Source: an uncultured Selenomonadaceae bacterium (GTDB lineage: Bacteria; Bacillota; Negativicutes; Selenomonadales; Selenomonadaceae). From it: a stretch of 8,599 bases of DNA. The DNA is taken from NCBI GenBank assembly GCA_958415865.1, contig CATYZV010000062.1:1-8599 (forward strand), written 5' to 3'. The position numbers and the translations under genes were made by a program. Shown here in pieces: positions 4,804-8,599 of the stretch. Below the pieces are notes generated by a model. That model saw only the letters and a program-made list of their open reading frames with translations. It had not been told where the DNA came from and did not search any database. Every line of letters starts with the position of its first letter. Within the stretch, counting starts at the first letter, position 1.

Positions 4804-6492
4804 TTGTTTGCATTAAAAGAAGCATATCAAGCAGGTTTGTTCAAGCAGAAGTACCTAGGGCGCAATCTGACTGCCGGTCTCGTCGTCGGTGTCGTGGCAA
4901 TGCCTCTCGCTATGGCGTTTGCAATCGCCAGCGGTGTTTCACCGGTGCAGGGCATCTACACTGCTATCGTCGCCGGTTTCTTCGTTTCAGTGTTCGGCGG
5001 TTCGCGCGTGCAAATCGCCGGTCCTACGGGCGCGTTCATCGTTCTTTTGAGCAGTATCCTGATGAATTACGGGCTTGCAGGGCTACAAATGGCTACCTTT
5101 ATGGCAGGCATAATACTGATCTTGATGTCCATAGCCAAGCTCGGTGATGTCATCCGCTTCATTCCGGCTCCGGTCATCGTCGGCTTCACGGCAGGCATCG
5201 GCGTTACTATCTGGGTAGGGCAGTGGCAGTCATTCTTCGGCTTTCCGGCTATACCTCATGTGGAGATGTTCCACGAGAAATTATATTTATTGATATTATC
5301 CCTGCCGCAGACACATCCCTACACGCTCTTGATAGGGATCATCTCGCTCGCGGTGATTCTGATTTCTCCCAAGATACCTGTGGTAAAAAAAGTCCCCGGA
5401 CCACTCTGGGCAATGCTCGCCGCTACCGGTATTCAGACGATATTTCAATTTCCGGGCGTTGCTACCATCGGCACAGCGTTCGGCGAAATACCGCAGGGCC
5501 TGCCGCCGCTCACTATACCCGAATTTAATTTATCCGATATGTTTTCGCTGATCGGTCCGGCGTTCACCATCGCTATGCTGGGCGCGATTGAATCACTGCT
5601 GTCCGCTGTCGTCGCCGATGGCATGACGAGCCATCAGCACGATTCCAATCAGGAATTATTCGGGCAGGGGCTTGCCAATCTGTTCTGCCCGCTGTTCGGA
5701 GGCATCGCTGCCACAGGAGCGATTGCCCGCACCGCTACCAACATCCGCCAAGGCGGTTCCAGCCCGCTCGCCGGTCTCGTACACTGCGCAGTGCTAATAT
5801 TGATACTGTTTATTTTCGCACCGCTCACTAGCTACATTCCGCTTGCCTCTATGTCGGCTATTCTGTTCGTCGTGGCGTACAACATGAGCGACGTGCCCAA
5901 CTTCATCCGCCTGATTCGCGTCGCACCTCTTGCCGATTCCGTAATTCTGCTCATAACCTTCTTCTTGACCATCTTCACCGACCTCGTCGTCGCAGTAAAC
6001 GTCGGAGTAGTGCTCGCCATCTTGCAGTTCATGCGCAAAATGGTTTACTCCGTCGATATCCATACTGTCAGCCACAAGGAAATCGAAGAGGAAATCCAGC
6101 ACGAGATGGAACGCCATCCCGATATGCTCGTCTACACCATCGAAGGCCCGCTGTTCTTCGGCGCAGTCAGTGCTTTTGAACGCTCACTGGCGCACATAGC
6201 CAAAGATCCCAAATGCCTAATTTTGCGCTTTGAAGGCGTGCCGTTCGTCGATCTGAGCGGTCTCAAGATGCTCAATGAAATCGTCAAGAGCCTTCAAAAA
6301 CGCGGCATAGAAGTCTTCTTCTGCGAGGGCAATCCACAGGTGCGCCGCCATATGCAGCGCGCCGGGCTGTTCCGCACGCTAGGCAGGCCGCACCTCTGGC
6401 GCAAATTTTCCACCGCCTTAGAAAAATGCGAAGCACGCCTTGCTGAAATAGAAGCAGAGGAAAAAGCAAAGTCCGATACAAAAGCATTATGA
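4804..6492 (+). CDS. SulP-family inorganic anion permease with C-terminal STAS domain
   Basis: This inner-membrane secondary transporter belongs to the SulP/SLC26 family, whose members carry sulfate, bicarbonate or dicarboxylates. The 562-residue length is typical. The membrane part (about 20-412) opens with the signature RNLTAGLVVGVVAMPLAMAF (20-39) and IAGPTGAF (71-78). It also has PAPVIVGFTAGIGV (121-134), LGAIESLLSAVVAD (259-272) and GGIAATGAIARTATNIR (299-315). A cytosolic STAS domain follows (about 440-545), with VDLSGL at 482-487, where Ser485 corresponds to the phosphorylatable serine of anti-sigma antagonists. The C-terminal tail is charged. The start is TTG, set by AGGAGG six bases upstream. 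The gene stands alone between the tRNA terminator and a shared terminator, and converges with tauAB. Sulfate is a reasonable guess given the taurine neighbours, but bicarbonate transport cannot be excluded. Confidence 0.93.
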   Translation: MFALKEAYQAGLFKQKYLGRNLTAGLVVGVVAMPLAMAFAIASGVSPVQGIYTAIVAGFFVSVFGGSRVQIAGPTGAFIVLLSSILMNYGLAGLQMATFMAGIILILMSIAKLGDVIRFIPAPVIVGFTAGIGVTIWVGQWQSFFGFPAIPHVEMFHEKLYLLILSLPQTHPYTLLIGIISLAVILISPKIPVVKKVPGPLWAMLAATGIQTIFQFPGVATIGTAFGEIPQGLPPLTIPEFNLSDMFSLIGPAFTIAMLGAIESLLSAVVADGMTSHQHDSNQELFGQGLANLFCPLFGGIAATGAIARTATNIRQGGSSPLAGLVHCAVLILILFIFAPLTSYIPLASMSAILFVVAYNMSDVPNFIRLIRVAPLADSVILLITFFLTIFTDLVVAVNVGVVLAILQFMRKMVYSVDIHTVSHKEIEEEIQHEMERHPDMLVYTIEGPLFFGAVSAFERSLAHIAKDPKCLILRFEGVPFVDLSGLKMLNEIVKSLQKRGIEVFFCEGNPQVRRHMQRAGLFRTLGRPHLWRKFSTALEKCEARLAEIEAEEKAKSDTKAL

Positions 6493-6516
6493 TATTCGCT
6501 TGAAAAAGAAAACGTC

Positions 6517-6564
6517 AAAAGAGACTATGAAGAAATGTACAATCATTTTTCATAGTCTCTTATT
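6517..6564. terminator. Bidirectional terminator between sulP and tauB
   Basis: AAGAGACTATGAAGAAATG (6519-6537) pairs with the segment 6544-6561 over 18 bp with one bulged G, around a six-base loop TACAAT. AAAA flanks the left side and ATTTTA the right, so T-rich tails follow in both directions. It separates the convergent sulP stop (6492) and tauB stop (6597). Confidence 0.85.
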
Positions 6565-6596
6565 TTAGTCTATGTTATTTTAAAACTGCCTATACC

Positions 6597-7484
6597 TTAC
6601 TGTGCATTGATGAGTTTAAGCAGTTTTTCACGGTATTTATAAAACTTATCCGTGAATTTGATCTCTGTGCTGCATTCTTCCATTATTTCACGCGAAAAAT
6701 CGACTTTTATATCCTCGATGATCCTGCCGGGATGGCGGCTCAGAACGATAATGCGCGAGGCGAGCAGCAATGCTTCTTCTACGTCGTGGGTGATGAAGAA
6801 AATCGTCTTGCCGGTGTTCCACCAGATTTTGCGCGTCAGATCCTGCATCTTCTCGCGCGTCAGGGCATCGAGTGCGCCGAACGGTTCGTCCATCAGCAGT
6901 ATTTCAGGATTGTTGATGAGCGCGCGGGCGATGGAAACGCGCTGGCGCATGCCGCCGGACAGTTCGTAGATCTTTTTGTCGGCGAACTCTGACAGCCCTA
7001 CTTCTTTTAAATACTCATCCGTCAGTTTTTCATATTCGGCTTTGGGCAGATGGCGCATCTTAGGGCCGAATGCCACGTTATTGCGGACGGAAAACCACTT
7101 GTAGAGCGGCGGATTTTGGAACACCACGCCGCGGTGCCAGTCCACGCCTTTTATTGCTTCGCCCTTTAGGCTCACCGAGCCTGTCGTCGGCTGAATAAAG
7201 CCTGCCAGTATCTTCAGCAGAGTCGATTTGCCGCAGCCGGACGGGCCGAGCACGCAGACAAACTCGCCGGGAAATATGTTGAAATTTATATTTTCCAGGG
7301 CGCGTATCTTGCCGCCTCTGCCTTTGTAATCCAGATCTACCGATTTCACGGCTATCAGCTCAGAGCCATCCTCTTTTAGCTCAGGATCAGGAGGTTCTTC
7401 GCCCTTGTAGTTCAGGCCGCTGACGGATACAAGCTCGTCGGACGGCTCGTAGAGTTTAGTACTCCAGTCATCTTTGACCGCCAT
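6597..7484 (-). CDS. tauB: Taurine/sulfonate ABC transporter ATP-binding protein
   Basis: This cytosolic ATPase of a nitrate/sulfonate/taurine-type importer powers uptake through a TauC-like permease. The 295-residue protein has a complete nucleotide-binding domain: Walker A GPSGCGKST (80-88), Q-loop VVFQN (120-124), signature LSGGMRQ (175-181), Walker B ILLMDE (195-200, Glu200), D-loop GALD (203-206) and H-loop ITHD (231-234, His233). VVFQN and DEPFGALDALTR resemble E. coli TauB. About 42 extra charged residues precede the domain, making it longer than the usual 250-260. The ATG at 7484 has a good site, GGGAGG, seven bases away; that site overlaps the tauA stop region, so the two genes are cotranscribed 13 bases apart. 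Because the operon ends here, the permease must lie elsewhere. SsuB (alkanesulfonate) is the main alternative; the tauA sequence favours taurine. Confidence 0.9.
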   Translation of the reverse strand: MAVKDDWSTKLYEPSDELVSVSGLNYKGEEPPDPELKEDGSELIAVKSVDLDYKGRGGKIRALENINFNIFPGEFVCVLGPSGCGKSTLLKILAGFIQPTTGSVSLKGEAIKGVDWHRGVVFQNPPLYKWFSVRNNVAFGPKMRHLPKAEYEKLTDEYLKEVGLSEFADKKIYELSGGMRQRVSIARALINNPEILLMDEPFGALDALTREKMQDLTRKIWWNTGKTIFFITHDVEEALLLASRIIVLSRHPGRIIEDIKVDFSREIMEECSTEIKFTDKFYKYREKLLKLINAQ

Positions 7485-7497
7485 CTAAAAGCCTCCC

Positions 7498-8553
7498 TTA
7501 TTTGTCTGCTACAGCTGCTTTGACGAATTCATCCGTTACCTTGCTCTTTAATACATCGAGAGAAGCTGCTTCTTTGATGCTGTTCTGCGATACGAGGAAA
7601 TCAGCCGTACTCTGCAGTGCTGCCGGAATCTTATTGGCGAGGTAGTCGAGCTGTTCATCAGCAGTCAAATACTTATAGCCGGTAAGCTGCTTTGCCGCAT
7701 CCTTGCTGTCAATTTCCAAAACGGAAGCAACTTCTTGAGCTGCTTTATCAGGATCGTTCAAAATGATATCGTTTGCCTTTATCTGTGCCTGTACGTATTT
7801 CTTGACTACATCGGGATGCTTCTGCGCAAATTCTGAACGGACTACATTTAAATCGCCGGTGAGCACATTTTTGTCAGCCAGCTGCTGAGAGTCAGTGATG
7901 ACCTTGCCGTCTGCCAAGAGCTGATCCAATACCGGATACCATACATAAGCGGCATCTATATCGCCGCGCTGCCATGCTGCGTAGATATCATTAGGCTGCA
8001 AATCGAGAATGGTAACATCGCTTTCACTGAGGCCTGCCAGCTTCAAAGCCTGGAGGAGACTGTAATGTGCTGTGGAAGAAAACGGCGTGCCGATTTTTTT
8101 GCCTTTGAGGTCAGCAACGCTGTTTATGCCGGAATCGTTTTTAACAGCCAGACTTTCAGCCTTGCCTATTACATCGCCTACCCAGAACACTTTATAGTCC
8201 AAGCCGTTAGAAAGCCCCAATGCCGTCGGTGCCGAGCCTAATTCCGTGATGTCCACGCTGCCCGCTGCCAATGCTGTATTGACATCCTTGCCGGACTTGA
8301 AGTTTATGATATTGACCTTTACACCGAGTTCTTTTTCATAGTACTTTTCATACTGAGCGATCAAATCGCCGTTGACGAGGTTCATCGTGCCGATATTTAC
8401 GACGGCTTCGTCTGATGCGGCACTAGAAGCCGACGATGATGATGAAGCCTGATCCGTGCTGCTGCCGCATGCTGCTGTAGCAAGCAGTAATGCTGCCGAC
8501 AAACCTGCCGCTAAAAATCTCTTTAAATTGCTCTTTTTAAATGAAAATCCCAT
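7498..8553 (-). CDS. tauA: Taurine ABC transporter substrate-binding lipoprotein
   Basis: This extracytoplasmic receptor delivers taurine or a related sulfonate to the TauBC importer. The 351-residue protein begins with a lipoprotein signal: KKSNLKR, a hydrophobic stretch (13-28) and the lipobox TAAC with Cys29. A Ser/Ala-rich linker follows (31-50), then a two-lobe NMT1/TauA-like binding domain. The segments GTPFSSTAHYSLL (155-167) and AAWQRGDIDAAYVW (192-205) closely match E. coli TauA as I remember it, as do DGKVITDSQQL (215-225) and the EFAQKHPDVVK region. This makes taurine more likely than other sulfonates, nitrate or thiamine precursors. The frame extends upstream to the window edge, but AAGGA six bases before ATG at 8553 and the signal peptide at that point fix the start. 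It is the first visible gene of tauAB; its promoter is outside the window. Confidence 0.91.
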   Translation of the reverse strand: MGFSFKKSNLKRFLAAGLSAALLLATAACGSSTDQASSSSSASSAASDEAVVNIGTMNLVNGDLIAQYEKYYEKELGVKVNIINFKSGKDVNTALAAGSVDITELGSAPTALGLSNGLDYKVFWVGDVIGKAESLAVKNDSGINSVADLKGKKIGTPFSSTAHYSLLQALKLAGLSESDVTILDLQPNDIYAAWQRGDIDAAYVWYPVLDQLLADGKVITDSQQLADKNVLTGDLNVVRSEFAQKHPDVVKKYVQAQIKANDIILNDPDKAAQEVASVLEIDSKDAAKQLTGYKYLTADEQLDYLANKIPAALQSTADFLVSQNSIKEAASLDVLKSKVTDEFVKAAVADK

Positions 8554-8599
8554 ATCAATTCCTTCTTTCTCTGTATTAATCTTGTGCATCAATCTATAT

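Noticed and set aside
5794..6117. A 107-codon minus-strand frame inside the SulP gene
   Set aside because: It is rich in His/Asp/Glu as expected from the complement of a hydrophobic membrane gene. It has no promoter or ribosome site and no family I recognise.
4679..6537. Shared word TGAAGAAATG in the 4678 hairpin and the 6517 terminator as a repeat family
   Set aside because: Ten bases of A/G-rich match are expected by chance in this length, and the rest of the two hairpins does not match.

Overview
The window looks like ordinary chromosome from a Bacillota (Firmicutes) bacterium. The evidence is a tRNA-sensing T-box leader, strong AGGAGG-type ribosome binding sites, frequent GTG/TTG starts, intrinsic terminators with clear U-tracts, and a lipoprotein-type transport binding protein. 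A member of the Clostridia or Negativicutes is plausible, but the genus cannot be fixed from sequence reading alone. I see no phage, insertion sequence, CRISPR array or defence system.

Layout, left to right. (1) 47-2374, minus strand: an aromatic amino acid operon. A promoter at 2346-2374 feeds a T-box leader (about 2059-2330) with a UUC (Phe) specifier, followed by pheA (prephenate dehydratase) and aroF (class I-beta DAHP synthase), ending in a hairpin at 47-88. (2) 2416-4290, minus strand: a Rossmann/DUF2520 oxidoreductase overlapping panB by 8 bases. Together they are candidates for two consecutive steps of pantoate synthesis. (3) 4313-4592, plus strand: a strong promoter, tRNA-Arg(ACG), tRNA-Tyr(GUA) and a terminator. 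(4) 4604-6492, plus strand: an intergenic stretch with a small dyad and a near-perfect 23-bp hairpin, then a SulP-family anion permease with a STAS domain, translated from a TTG codon. (5) 6517-6564: a hairpin terminator shared by convergent transcripts. (6) 6597-8553, minus strand: tauA and tauB of a taurine/sulfonate ABC importer. The inner-membrane subunit tauC is not downstream.

How the genes work together. Uncharged tRNA-Phe should relieve attenuation in front of pheA-aroF, which raises both entry into the shikimate pathway and the Phe branch. The DUF2520/panB pair makes pantoate for coenzyme A. The right half may share a theme of sulfur acquisition (SulP permease and TauAB), although the SulP substrate is not determined by sequence.

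I did not find a clearly novel system. The items most worth checking are the Phe-specific T-box placed over a DAHP synthase, the DUF2520 gene as the ketopantoate reductase, the long hairpin before sulP, the acceptor-stem mismatch in tRNA-Arg, and the tau operon without tauC.
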